A program made the translations under genes and the position numbers. DNA of 64,000 bases from Adenanthera pavonina. Its lineage: Eukaryota; Streptophyta; Magnoliopsida; Fabales; Fabaceae. The notes beneath the pieces were generated by a model. That model ran no database searches. It saw only the letters and a list, made by a program, of their open reading frames with translations, and was not told the origin of the DNA. Below, in pieces: positions 48,990-59,463 of the stretch. The first letter of the stretch is position 1. Each line of letters begins with the position of its first letter. The DNA lies in assembly GCA_026686845.1 (NCBI GenBank), contig JAIVEN010000007.1, positions 32,113,001-32,177,000 of the forward strand. Reading direction: 5' to 3'.

Positions 48990-50880
48990 GAACTTTGGAT
49001 TAGTTCTAAATGGTTGAATTATGGAATTTGGATATTTGGATTGTATGTTAATTAAAGATTTTATGGTATTGTAAAGGTTGTTTGGATCTGAGAAGTCTAA
49101 TCGTGGGATTGGCATTCAAGAAAGCTTGTGAAATTCATGTGTGTGACCGTGGTAGTAACAATTGAGGTAACCGGCTGTTTGTATTATGTGATTATATGTT
49201 GATATATATATATATATATATACATGTTCCTTTTCATACCATGATATTGGTTGTGTATGTGTATGATTTTCTACATATAGTGGTATGCACACGACTAGTT
49301 GAGATATGTATGCATTTTGAGGCATGTTGGCATGACATTAGCATCATCACCACGTGATTATATAGTGAAAGATTGATGTTGAGGTAATGATGATATGATA
49401 TAATAAAGATCCCTGTCGCTAAATCCTCTCCTAGGGAGAGCTAGGTGATAGTGGAAAAGATGATATGATGAAATATTCTTGTCAATAAATCCTCTCCTTG
49501 GGAAAGCCAGGTGGCAGTGGATTTGGGGATGTACCTTCCCTAAATCACCACCAATTTGCGATGGTCCAGGGGAAGGAGGACCACGGTCTGAGCTCTAGTG
49601 TAACCATTGGTCGGGTTCTATTAGGGTAAGGTGAGCTTGATGATATCCCAGAATCAGTCTTGATCGACTATTGGAAGGGAATCATCTTTTGAAATGTCCT
49701 GTGATGACGACAGCTCGTGGTTCTAGCCATGTATGAGGGAGAACATGCATACCATTTATTAGCATTTTATTACACCATATGCACGATTGTGTGGATCTGT
49801 ATATATATTGTGTGTGGTTGTTCTCGGATACTGAGACTTTGTCTCATATTCTTTTCCCACGAACTAACATTTCAGGTGAAGGTTCTGGCACTAGTTCGGA
49901 GAAGCCAAGGGAGTATTGTATTGGACATGGGAATATCTAGTCTATGTAATGTATATGTATAGGGTTATGTACTTTGTGCCAAGTAGGATAGTATGACTGT
50001 ATTAGATACGAGGTTTCTAATGTTTGTAATGATGATATTAGTATAATATGGATGTTGATTTATGTTGTATGTGATGTGTATGATGAATTGTGACGCTGGT
50101 ATGGTTTGGAGTGTTGAAGAATCCGTATGGTAGTGTTTGTGAGCCCAAGGGCGAAATTGGGCCTTGTTGGTGTGTTTTGGGGCAAGTAACCCACTATGTC
50201 AATCTGGGGTTTAGGGGGGTCAAATCTCAGAGGAGTAGTTACTTTGAGATGAAACCTCTTTGGACAAGCTAGTTTAGTCAAATGGGACTTGTGTGAGTGG
50301 TCCTGAATGGCCAAATTGCCTTTGGTGGCAAATAGGAGTTGTAAGTACTAAGTTTTAGTCAAAAAATTCTAAAATGGTATTGGGTGTCTAAAAACTCCAA
50401 ACGGAGATAGATTGAGGTGAAATTGGTGTCTATAGTTAGATTGGGTCGAGATTGATTTGTAGGAGTTGGAATTAGGTCAATTGGAGGTCAGAGCATAAAG
50501 TTATGCGCATCGGAAGTTCACCCCAAGAGTTAAATTTTGCTGATATGGCATTAGCAAGGGGTTGCCATGGTGCCAGTGAATCCGAAGGAACCAGAGTTGT
50601 GGCAGTGTTGTAGCAGCTATGCCCTTGCACACTATTCTGTTGTTCTGGTGTTTTTGGAGGTGTTTTGTTACATTTTCCACTGTTATGATGTTTTGGAAGG
50701 TAAATTTGAGATGTTTAGGCTGTGTTTTATTGGTTTTTAAAGTAATTGGTCAGGTTTGGAGGTTGTTTTTGGGAGGGTGTTAGAACAACCATTGATGAAT
50801 CTTATATTTGCTGCCACACATGGTTTAAGGAGTTGTAGTAAGGTATAATACCCTTCTCCCCCTGTGAGAATTCACTCAAG
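48990..50880 (+). mobile_element. Gypsy-like LTR copy 3 (5' part missing)
   Basis: Shares long words with 60090-61890: ATTCATACCATGATATTG-type stretch, GGTATGCACACG, CTAAATCCTCTCC, CACCACTAATT/CACCACCAATT, TTTCAGGTGAAG and GGCAAATAGGAGTT-type words. The TGTAACAACC start is not found. It extends about 300 bp past the point where copy 1 is cut. Confidence 0.6.
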
Positions 50881-50960
50881 TTGAAAGATGGCAACTTTTT
50901 TCTACTTAACTGAATATGACTTCTGGTTGCATCCTTACTTTTTTTGGTAGTGGTTGCAAG

Positions 50961-51352
50961 TTAGTAGTTTTCACTGATGTCCAAATTCATGGAGTATACT
51001 AGCCAAGTCATTACTATGTTGTTTTTTGCAACCCAAGTATCATATCCTAGCTCTCCTGGTGTTAGAGGCTTGGCTTCACCTTTGAGATATTTCTCTTTTC
51101 CTCTCCCTTTTACGAACATGAGAAAATTGCATGACCATTGGAGATAATTGTTCCCATTCAATTTGTGGGGAATCAAGGCTTAAGGAAGATTTTCTGGTAG
51201 ACTATTAGTGGTCGACTATCCACCCATGTCTCCCTTCTCGAGTTGCACACTAAGTTACGCACTATGCCCAGGTTTTTGTAAGCCTTCACCTGTTATAGCG
51301 GTGGTTGGTGATCCTCTCTACCGGCGGTAAGGACTCTGCTTGAGCCAGACAT
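50961..51352 (-). pseudogene. Copia gag fragment
   Basis: The minus strand from ATG 51352 (MSGSSRVLTAGRED...) through stops to the block at 51176-50961: KLNGNNYLQWSCNFLMFVKGRG, KYLKGE, YDTWVAKNNIVMTWLVYSM, DISENY. This is the N-terminal gag pattern of plant copia elements (DUF4219/UBN2). It lacks everything downstream, and internal stops make it non-functional. Confidence 0.8.
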
Positions 51353-51398
51353 GGCTGCCTCTTTATAATTGAACGCCTTTGAGCCTTGGTGGCTCACT

Positions 51399-51410
51399 GC
51401 TCTGATACCA
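51399..51410 (-). other. Copia primer-binding site (initiator tRNA-Met)
   Basis: The minus strand reads TGGTATCAGAGC, the classic plant copia PBS, immediately after the LTR. Confidence 0.85.
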
Positions 51411-51412
51411 TA

Positions 51413-51660
51413 TAGGTTATTTAGGTGGAAAAATTATATCCTTTTTCATCAAAAGTAGTGTACATATATATAGGGTTTAAGTGATAAAGCCTTTGATCCT
51501 CTAAATCTTATCAAATCTCCTAAAACTGAAAATAATAATCTAATCCTAATAGATATTGATATTTTAAATCATATTAGGATAAGATAGTGAAGATAAAAAA
51601 AAATATAAAACAGTAAATAAACAATAGATATGCATGAAATAATGAAGCCCACATCCAACA
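51413..51660 (-). mobile_element. Copia 5' LTR, about 248 bp
   Basis: The minus strand starts TGTTGGATGTGGGCTTCATT at 51660 and runs to the PBS. It contains CCCTATATATATGTACAC, a plausible TATA region. The element is truncated after gag, and no 3' LTR was seen. Confidence 0.7.
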
Positions 51661-52589
51661 AAATTAATTTATTTATTAGGGTGAATCTGACTTAAGATGA
51701 AACCCTAAGACTTATGTACCCTTTGATAGGATCAAAGTCCACGTAATTTGAAGTATAAATGCGTGTCACTTAGTTAGTGTTTTTAATTATTTTTAAAAAT
51801 AATTTTTGAAGAGAAAAATAACTTGTATTAAACAAATTTATTTATAATGGGTTGATGAATTTTAATTTATAAAGATAAATCATTATTACTTATTAACTTT
51901 TTTTAAAAAAATGTGACCTTTTAGTTTCTTTATTTGAAAAGTTAGAATCTTTATAAAAGATTTTATTTAAAGGAAAAGATTAACTCTAGAGTTTTACAAT
52001 AGTAACTTAATATCGCTCTTTGCAAACTCTGAAAGGGAGGAAATTAAGAAGAAGATTTTTATTTTCTTATTTGGAGAGGTAGAATTTTTCATAAGGGATT
52101 TTATTTGAATGGAAAGATTTTCTATTCATTTTAAAATTTTACAACGGTAAGCTAATATTACCCATTGCAACCTCTAAATGGGTGAAAAGGAAAATATTTA
52201 AGAAGAAAAAAATATTTTTTTATATACATGTTGACTCAAAAGAAGATTTTTTTTTTTAAATATTGGTGGTAATGCTGATGGAGTCTTTATGATCAACGTG
52301 GCAAACTCCAAAAAATAAAATAAAAATTGGATAAATAATTGAAAACTCTTCTGCTACCAAATCAACATTATAATAAATGCTTTTGCAAAAATCCATGCCT
52401 TGATCAATCATAAAATTGGAACCAAGATAATGACTTGCTGTGCAAATTTTGCAAGAGTTATATACCATGGTCTTCAGGCGATACTGCCACTTTATCATCT
52501 TCTCCGTTTTAGACACATAAGATGAGTGCAGTAAAATACACCCAAGCTTCATACACATGTCAGCACGTGGCATATCCACAAAAATAAAC
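51661..52589. other. Intergenic, no gene recognised
   Basis: AT-rich. Two diverged copies of a GAAAGATTTTMTATTCATTT/AAGATTAACTCTAGAGTTTTACAATRGTAA unit (51975 and 52118) suggest a local duplication. Confidence 0.4.
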
Positions 52590-52721
52590 GTTTATATATA
52601 CACACACATACCCACACGTGTATGCACATATACATATACACACGAACACACACATATAGTACATACACAGACACAGAGATATACACATACACATATTCAC
52701 ACAAGCACGCACACACACATA
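52590..52721. repeat. CA-rich low-complexity repeat
   Basis: Imperfect ACACATAC/CACACA array up to the left border of CACTA 2. It resumes at 58819-58866 beyond the right border. Confidence 0.85.
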
Positions 52722-52737
52722 CACTACACCAAATTTG

Positions 52738-53140
52738 GGAATAGTTGGCGTTTGTTTTTTAAATTTATTGGTGTTTTCAAAACGCCATTTAATAATGCGC
52801 TAATAAAAAATCGTTAAAAATAATGGCGTTTGAAAAACGCCAACTAAAGTCTGAATTTAGTTGGCATTTTTCATGGAAACGCCAACTAAAGTTATACTTT
52901 TGTTAAACGCCAATGAAATCCTGACAAAACGTTGTCGTTTATCAGTTAAACGCCAACATTTTGTGTGATATTAGTTGGCGTTTATTATTTAAACGCCAAT
53001 ATTTTTTCTGACCTTAGTTGGTGTTTACCATTAAATGCCAACGTTTTGTAGCCTTTCGTTGGCGTTTATCCATTAAACGCCAACTTTGTTCATTTTTGAT
53101 TACTTTGGTTGGTGTTTCCTGTAAAACGCCAACGAATTAT
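52738..53140. repeat. Left subterminal hairpin repeats of CACTA 2
   Basis: About ten units of AGTTGGCGTTT/AAACGCCAACT, in inverted pairs separated by 5-15 bp. Confidence 0.9.
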
Positions 53141-53501
53141 TATTATTATTTTTCTACTTCTCTGATTATGTTACACAACTTGTATTACAATCAAGAACAA
53201 TGTTTTTATTACTTTGTAGGCAACCGCTTAGAAACCTTTGCAGTACATTTTTCTATAATAAATGCTTTAACTCTAGGGGGTCTGTTACTTTTGCCAGTGA
53301 TGCTGGCTTGATTCCCCTAACATGAAAAGCAATGGCAAGAAATAATTATGATGATGCTAAACAATTAAACTTCAGAAGTATCATTCTCACATCATACCAG
53401 TAATAAGGTCTCTATATTTGATTTAAAAAAGAACAATTAGTTTCTAATGTTTTCCAATAGTACACATTGTGTCTTACAGTATATACGACAGAGAAAAGAA
53501 T

Positions 53502-53883
53502 ACAACCATATAAAACACAAAATTCCAAGCCAGAACAAGACCACTGGGCATCATGAACAGGTCCCTCTTTATAAAAATAACCTTTCATTATTGATTATAT
53601 AACCTAAAAAACCAAGTTCTTTTGCTAACAGTAAGAACTTATGAAGTCCAAAAGCCACAACTGTTTCTTGACTCCCATCCGTTGTCAGGAGGCATAACTT
53701 TGATTCTCCACAGTAACTCTGATTGGTTTTATCAAGATCTGATTGCACCAATAATAGAAATCCAGAAGATCCATGATTCCAATTAAACTGGACAGTTGAG
53801 CATCGAAAAAAACTTCATCTTGCAATAGGTTGACTTTGAGAACCTTTTTCACAAGCAAATATCTGTACACTAGCAGGAATCCC
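53502..53883 (-). pseudogene. Captured fragment of eukaryotic initiation factor 2A (eIF2A) gene
   Basis: After an acceptor (TTGTGTAG) the minus strand reads GIPASVQIFACEKGSQSQPI, a TGA where Arg is expected, SFFRCSTVQLNWN, then QSDLDKTNQSYCGESKL and LTTDGSQE. After an intron-like stretch comes EGPVHDAQWSCSGLEFCVLYG (53573-53510). These are the beta-propeller blocks of eIF2A (compare DVDKT-SYYGE-L, TDG and GP-YDV-W-S-FCAVYGF in eIF2A). Only two exons' worth is present, with an in-frame stop, so it is a decayed capture inside the CACTA element. Confidence 0.82.
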
Positions 53884-54152
53884 CTACACAATAGAAAACT
53901 TTATAGTATATGTATTGCAAATTCAAACTCGGACAGTGTAATCACCTGAGAAAAAAAAATAGTTTTATGTTGATTTTTATAACCTTCTCTTTTTACTGTT
54001 CCCTCAGTACAACCCTATATCTTTTGATGCTTCAACTTTCCTTCACAACATCCACACCTGCACTATATATAAGGAAATAAAATATTGGCATTATGTAGAT
54101 CAATTATTTCAAAAAGTTATTCATAATAAAAACAAGTTAAATTTACCTCTAT

Positions 54153-55814
54153 TCATAGGCACTTATCAAGGACGAAGTTACACCACTCTTCGATGAGTTC
54201 CTCTATTTGCGTATCGGAGTACTCAGAATAAGAGGTGTCAGGGAAGTACTGTAAATTAAAAATTTTTACATAAGTGAAAATGACAAAATTTTATAAGCAT
54301 TAATGTAAATATAAAATTACATACGTGTTTGGGATTATGCTATGACCATGTGTGATGATATCCTTCATGAATAACATCACATAGTATCCACAGTCATTAT
54401 CATTTGGTTGTTTTGGACACTAAAGAGGAAAATTATATTAATTATACAATACAGAAATATTAATCTCAACAATTGTTCATTAAATATAAATTTATACATA
54501 CCCGTATCTTCTGCCACTTATATAACGAGGAAGCTAAGGGTTTTACCATTTTGCCCTTATGATTATCTCTACACCCCCGGCCCGCTTGAAATATTGACAC
54601 AGCACTGTTTAACCATAAAATATAAAAAATGTTAGAATGAGCAAAACCTAATTTGAATTATTACATATAAGTGTGAAACATTAGATACATGAAAAATAAA
54701 TCTAAGTTTCTTACTTATTAATGATCCCCATCATTTGTTTGCGAAGTTCCGAATCATAATTCAAAGGATCCAAAAAATAGATAGTTGGCTCCAATGGATT
54801 GATTGCAATTAACATCCAGTGTCCACTATGAAAAAATAACCAGTGTCATTAGGAAATTATAATTCAGCAGATGAAGTCAAATACATTAAATCTTGAGAAT
54901 TTACTTACACATTATGATACGGAACCCAGAATAAGACATCTTTGTCAACCCTTGCAGTGAATGCATCCGCAATTAACTGCTGCATCCCATGCAGTGAATG
55001 GAGCAGCAGTGATGAGGTATGTGGGCCATGCTACGAAACCGCCCAATGCCATTCCTATTGTTCCCATATCCCCCGCAGGAACAGGCAACCTGGTACCCTC
55101 CTCCCTAACTACCTCAATCGACACTTTTAGATGATTCGCAGGTACGGGTGCATTGTGAAGCATCTCTTCAGGGCTATTATGCACATGCCCCTCTGCAACC
55201 ACACATCGATTAGATGTTTCTAACCATAACTGGCAATATGATTGACCCTGTTCCAATCAATGCATTAGAAATCAACCATTTATTAGGGGTAAAAAAAAGT
55301 TATCTTTTAACTTGTTAATGATAGCAATTACCTGAGGGAGATCCTGAGGGGTAACAGTGCAACTATCTTTGGCACTAGCCGACACTGATGGTGTCCCTTG
55401 CGTTCCCTGTAGTTGAAGCACCATGTTCATCAATTCAGCTAATCAGAGCTGCATTTGAGATTGAGTCTGATGTTGTTCCTGAACAATAGCCTCCAATCGG
55501 GCAACCTTTGCAGCATCTGATGATGATCGAGACCCAAAAAAGGCTTTGTGTGTCACATCAAACCCTGTACCCCTAACACGACCAGGATACTCAGGGACCC
55601 CCAGTGCCTTACCAAGTATATCCTGCCTAACGTTTTCCTCCTCACTAGCTTGAGGCATGGAATTAGAGAGTTCATTCTGTGGAAGGAAGAGAAACAAAAT
55701 ATAAATTTTGCAACTAAATAACAAGTATTTGAAAATATATATGTAAATAAACTCTTTCACTCCATCCCAATATTCCTGAGTCAAACGATTCGCAGACATC
55801 CATTTCCGATCCAT
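54153..55814 (-). pseudogene. CACTA-encoded gene with Ulp1/C48 protease domain, probably defective
   Basis: Exons by splice signals and frame: from 55814 (MDRKWMSANRLTQEYWDGVKEF, the Transposase-associated start; its donor near 55750 is uncertain), 55676-55332, 55247-54909, 54825-54715, 54604-54502, 54419-54325, 54248-54153. The middle part has ALGVPEYPGRVRGTGFDVT, a Gln-rich coiled stretch, then the plant-CACTA block LPVPAGDMGTIGMALGGFVAWP. The C-terminal exons form a Ulp1-like cysteine protease: His in VGHWML, Asp in YFLDPLN, Cys in DNDCGYYVM. A TGA at 55443-55445 and a frame change near 54985 break it. Such ULP1-domain genes accompany transposases in many plant CACTA elements. Confidence 0.85.
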
Positions 55815-58230
55815 ACTTTTATTAAGTTGTGTAACCTTTTATAACTTCTGTATAAATTTTGGCAGTGTTCTTCCCAAGTTGAGCCTCCCAATAATTCTAC
55901 AGCACCAACTTACAGGTCACGTTTTTTCATATGGATTAAATACCATAACCCTATGATTAATACATTAATATTCTTCCTACATAAAAAAAACTAGATTCAT
56001 TACTTGTACTACCATTCTTTGTTTTTCCTAACTTTACTTTCTAATTTATTAAAGCATATGTTACTTTTCAAGTCCTTAACTAGGAAAAATATTCAACAAC
56101 ATAGACAAAAAAGGAGTTCCAATTATATGTTGCCAACCATCTAAATCAACTATCCATAGCTTTTCATTTACTAAATTTTAACTTTCAAAGACAAACCGGT
56201 AGCATAACAACTAAAGAACAAGAGTTGCCCAGGCTTTAAGCCATCTACTCAAAAAACACAACACATTTCAACCAAATTTCATGACTTCAGTTCGAATTTA
56301 GCTAACTAATATAACCATAGCATTAACCACTTAGCAAAAATCACCTAACTTAGCTAACTAATACAAAAATTTTACATAAACATAATGAGGAAGCATACCT
56401 CAGACAAAGTAGATAATCTGAAGGGGTACCACTGTAAATTCTATCAATATGAAACAAGCGCACCAATGACACCTTCATAGAAGTGAAGCAACAAGTTAAA
56501 TGAAGGTCACCCACAAAGTAGTTTGGTGGTGCATCCACATATGCATGTATGAGTAAGGAAAGATATATATATATATATAGTTTAATTAATTATTGATTGA
56601 GGAACTAAGGTAGCTTCAACAACAGCAGTTTCAAGTATACACAGTCATGTATATTCGTGGTTATGCTTCTTCGTCATATGACAAAAAACCAATAGTGAGT
56701 GATGACAACAGAATCAAGAAGATAATACATAGTATGGCAGCACTATAAAAATGTTGCATTTTACTTACCAATTTTATTTTGATGAATCTTCAGATCCCCA
56801 GACCCTTACTAGGAGACCACTTCTAAGATGCCGACACGCAATTGACTCATACAGAAAGAACAAGCCACAGCCAATTATGATTAAAACAAGAGTTTAAATT
56901 ATGATGCAAGAGTTCAAATTTTGTTACATAGAAAAACTCACCAACCTCGAGGTTCAACAGTATATGAATTATGAATCCAACAAATAACTTTGAGAGACCA
57001 CCTTGTATTTGGACTGAATAGGAAAAAAAACAAAGTAAGAGAATCATATAAATTGCTTAAAGAGAAGCAACGTGCCAATGGGAAAGACTTACAAGCAAAC
57101 ACAACATGCAAGAAAAATATAATTTCTATAAACTAGTTTATTTTGTAGTAGTGACATATATATAATAATTTTTTTAGGACTAAGGGTAATTAATTTAATT
57201 AGAATTTGAATGTTAAAGCAATGCTTGAACTCGCTATGTACGTATCACTGTCCTTATTTGAGTGGAATCACTTTAAGAAGTACGTGCGAGAGCTAAATCA
57301 GAAGCGGACTAGCTTAAGAAGCCTCCATCATAGCATCCCTATCCCTACCAAACACTACTCACGATCCTTCCTCCCTTCCTTTTCCCTTTCGTGTATATAT
57401 ATATATTCACAACAACAAAAACATGCATTCACATTCACCCTTTTCTTTTCCTGCTTTCAATGTTCACCACTGTATACTTTTGCTCTCCGCAACATCCATC
57501 GTTAGTTAGATTTAACTGTGTAAATTAATGTTTTGTATCTATTACACATTGAATATATAAGCCAAATAGAATATGTGATTAATATATATATATATCATCA
57601 TCAATTTGGTTTCCATTAATTAATGTGGGCCTTGAGTGTGTGTGTATATGGATGATAAGGTGGCATAAGAGAGAGCCGACGATCGTGTAGAATCAGTACA
57701 TGTTCTCTGCATATAATCATCTTATATATATATAAAGGAAATGACAGTCTTCCAGATATGCAGATGAATAGATGATGATGATGATGATGATGATGTGTGT
57801 GTGTGTAGATTTAAGTACTAATATATATATATATATTTATATAGAGTGAGTGAGTGTTTGACAGAAACAACCATGAATATGAGAGCGTCAGTGGGATAAT
57901 ATGAGGTTACCTCAAAGCTAGCCGCCATTCGCCGTTTGGTTTGGGAGGGATTTCGAGTTCCTCTAAGAGAATGGAACTGGGCCTCTTTCACTCCATTCAC
58001 AGTGACCGTTGACAGGGAGAGAGGCTACGAGATCAAGCGATTTCAGGTTGAAGGGGATTTCTGAGGAGTAAAGCCGTGGCGGAGGAGGAAAGTGTGTAAA
58101 CTTTCGACGCGTGGTGGCCAAAGAGCTGTGCCAGAACAGAGCTATCGCAGAGGAATAGATTCATAGCACGGTGGGAATGAAGACGGCACAATTCTGAGAA
58201 CACGCGATTTAGGGTTCTGACAAGTGATTT
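55815..58230. other. CACTA 2 interior without recognised gene
   Basis: No transposase domain was seen in either strand. 57815-58220 (minus strand) is GC-balanced and leader-like, ending in GCTTTGAG|GTAACC, a possible donor, so it may be a promoter/first-exon region, native or captured. Confidence 0.4.
57773..57809. repeat. (GAT)n-(GT)n microsatellite
   Basis: Eight or nine GAT units followed by GTGTGTGTGTGTAG. Confidence 0.9.
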
Positions 58231-58234
58231 TAAA

Positions 58235-58800
58235 TAACTTAGTTAGCGTTTAAATATTAAACGCTAACTATATATAACATAGATGGCGTTTACATGATAA
58301 ACGCCATCTAATATTTTTAACTTAGTTGGCGTTTAAATATTAAATGCCAACTAAAATTTTAAAAATAAATTAAAAAAAAATTTCGGTGGACCTTAGTTAG
58401 CGTTTATTAAATAAAAGCCATCTAAAGTTTATATTATTTTATTACTTTAGATGGCGTTTTTTTACAAACGCCATCTAAAGTCTGAATTTAGTTAGCATTT
58501 ACCATAAAACGCCACATTTAATACTAGATTATGACTTTAGATGGCGTTTAAAAATAAACGCCATCTAAAATTGTAATTTAGTTGGCGTTTATTTTGTAAA
58601 CGCGAACTAATATGCTTGGTTTGATTTTTATTGGCGTTTTTATAAATAAACGCCAACTATTCAGTGCCAATAAATCCTAAATCTGGCGTAGTGCTTGCTT
58701 TAGTTGGCGTTTCTATAAGAAACGCCAACTAAGGTATTCTCCGCCTATTTTAGTTAGCGTTCCCTTAGGAAACGCTAACTATTTAGCGCCATTAAAGCCC
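58235..58800. repeat. Right subterminal hairpin repeats of CACTA 2
   Basis: More than ten AGTTAGCGTTT/AGATGGCGTTT/AGTTGGCGTTT units with inverted partners. An extra internal terminus GGCGTAGTG lies at 58685-58693. Confidence 0.9.
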
Positions 58801-58818
58801 AAAATTGACGTAGTGATA

Positions 58819-58870
58819 TGTAAACACAAACACACACACACACACACTTGTGCACACACACACACATATA
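58819..58870. repeat. CA microsatellite, right flank of CACTA 2
   Basis: ACACAAACACACAC run continuing the array that ends at 52721. Confidence 0.85.
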
Positions 58871-59463
58871 TAAAGGAAATCAGCTAATACCATTCAAAGA
58901 TAATGAAGCAAGCAACTTTTCCCATCAATATGATCTATTGAAAAAAAAAATAAGTCCATTCTTGTTCAGCTTGTAACAAATAATGGTAGACTTATGTTTG
59001 AGGCCTCATAACCATGAGAGTATGGTTTTATCACAAGGATATTTATAACAAAAGAAATTGTTTGCCAAAATTCATAGAACTAAAAATAAAATAATGATAA
59101 TTAAAATGGAATAATATTTACCCATTATAGAAGAATAACTCTATACTCTGGGAGGCATTCATTAGTTAGGGCATCATAGAAATATAAGAAGAAAAAGAAG
59201 TAGAATATAAGGTAATGAATTTCATTTTAATGAGTAGCTATAGAGTAACCCTTCCTTCTCCTAAACTCTTAATGGAAGTCTTTATGCATGCAATAAGAAG
59301 AACGAAGAAGAAGAAAAAATCACTACCTCTCTTATGTCTTCCCTACCCTCTCTATTCGCTCTCTCCAAAACCCTTCTCCAATTCTCTTGCTCTCTCTGTC
59401 TCTTTCTCATCTCTTCCTCCTCTTCATATAGGCAAGGAAAACTTGGAATTTTCCTAGGGTTTG
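58871..59463. other. Intergenic, pyrimidine-rich at the end
   Basis: 59320-59435 is a CT-rich block. On the minus strand CCTATATGAAG at 59425-59435 could be a TATA element, but no gene follows. Confidence 0.35.

Larger units (their letters stand above)
52722..58815 (-). mobile_element. CACTA (En/Spm) element 2, 6094 bp
   Basis: Left CACTACACCAAATTTGGGAATAG; right read inward CACTACGTCAATTTTGGGC. Flanked by ATA on both sides (52719-52721, 58816-58818). Both ends hold many AGTTGGCGTTT...AAACGCCAACT hairpins. It encodes on the minus strand a Transposase-associated/ULP1-type gene (54153-55814), but no Transposase_21 domain was found, so it is probably non-autonomous. It also carries an eIF2A fragment. 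Confidence 0.9.

Noticed and set aside
52557..52817. Open frame across the CA repeat
   Set aside because: Encodes only Thr/His repeats from low-complexity DNA and crosses a transposon border.
57144..57152. GTAGTAGTG, a possible extra CACTA terminus inside CACTA 2
   Set aside because: No inward hairpin repeats beside it and no partner left end; too short to support.
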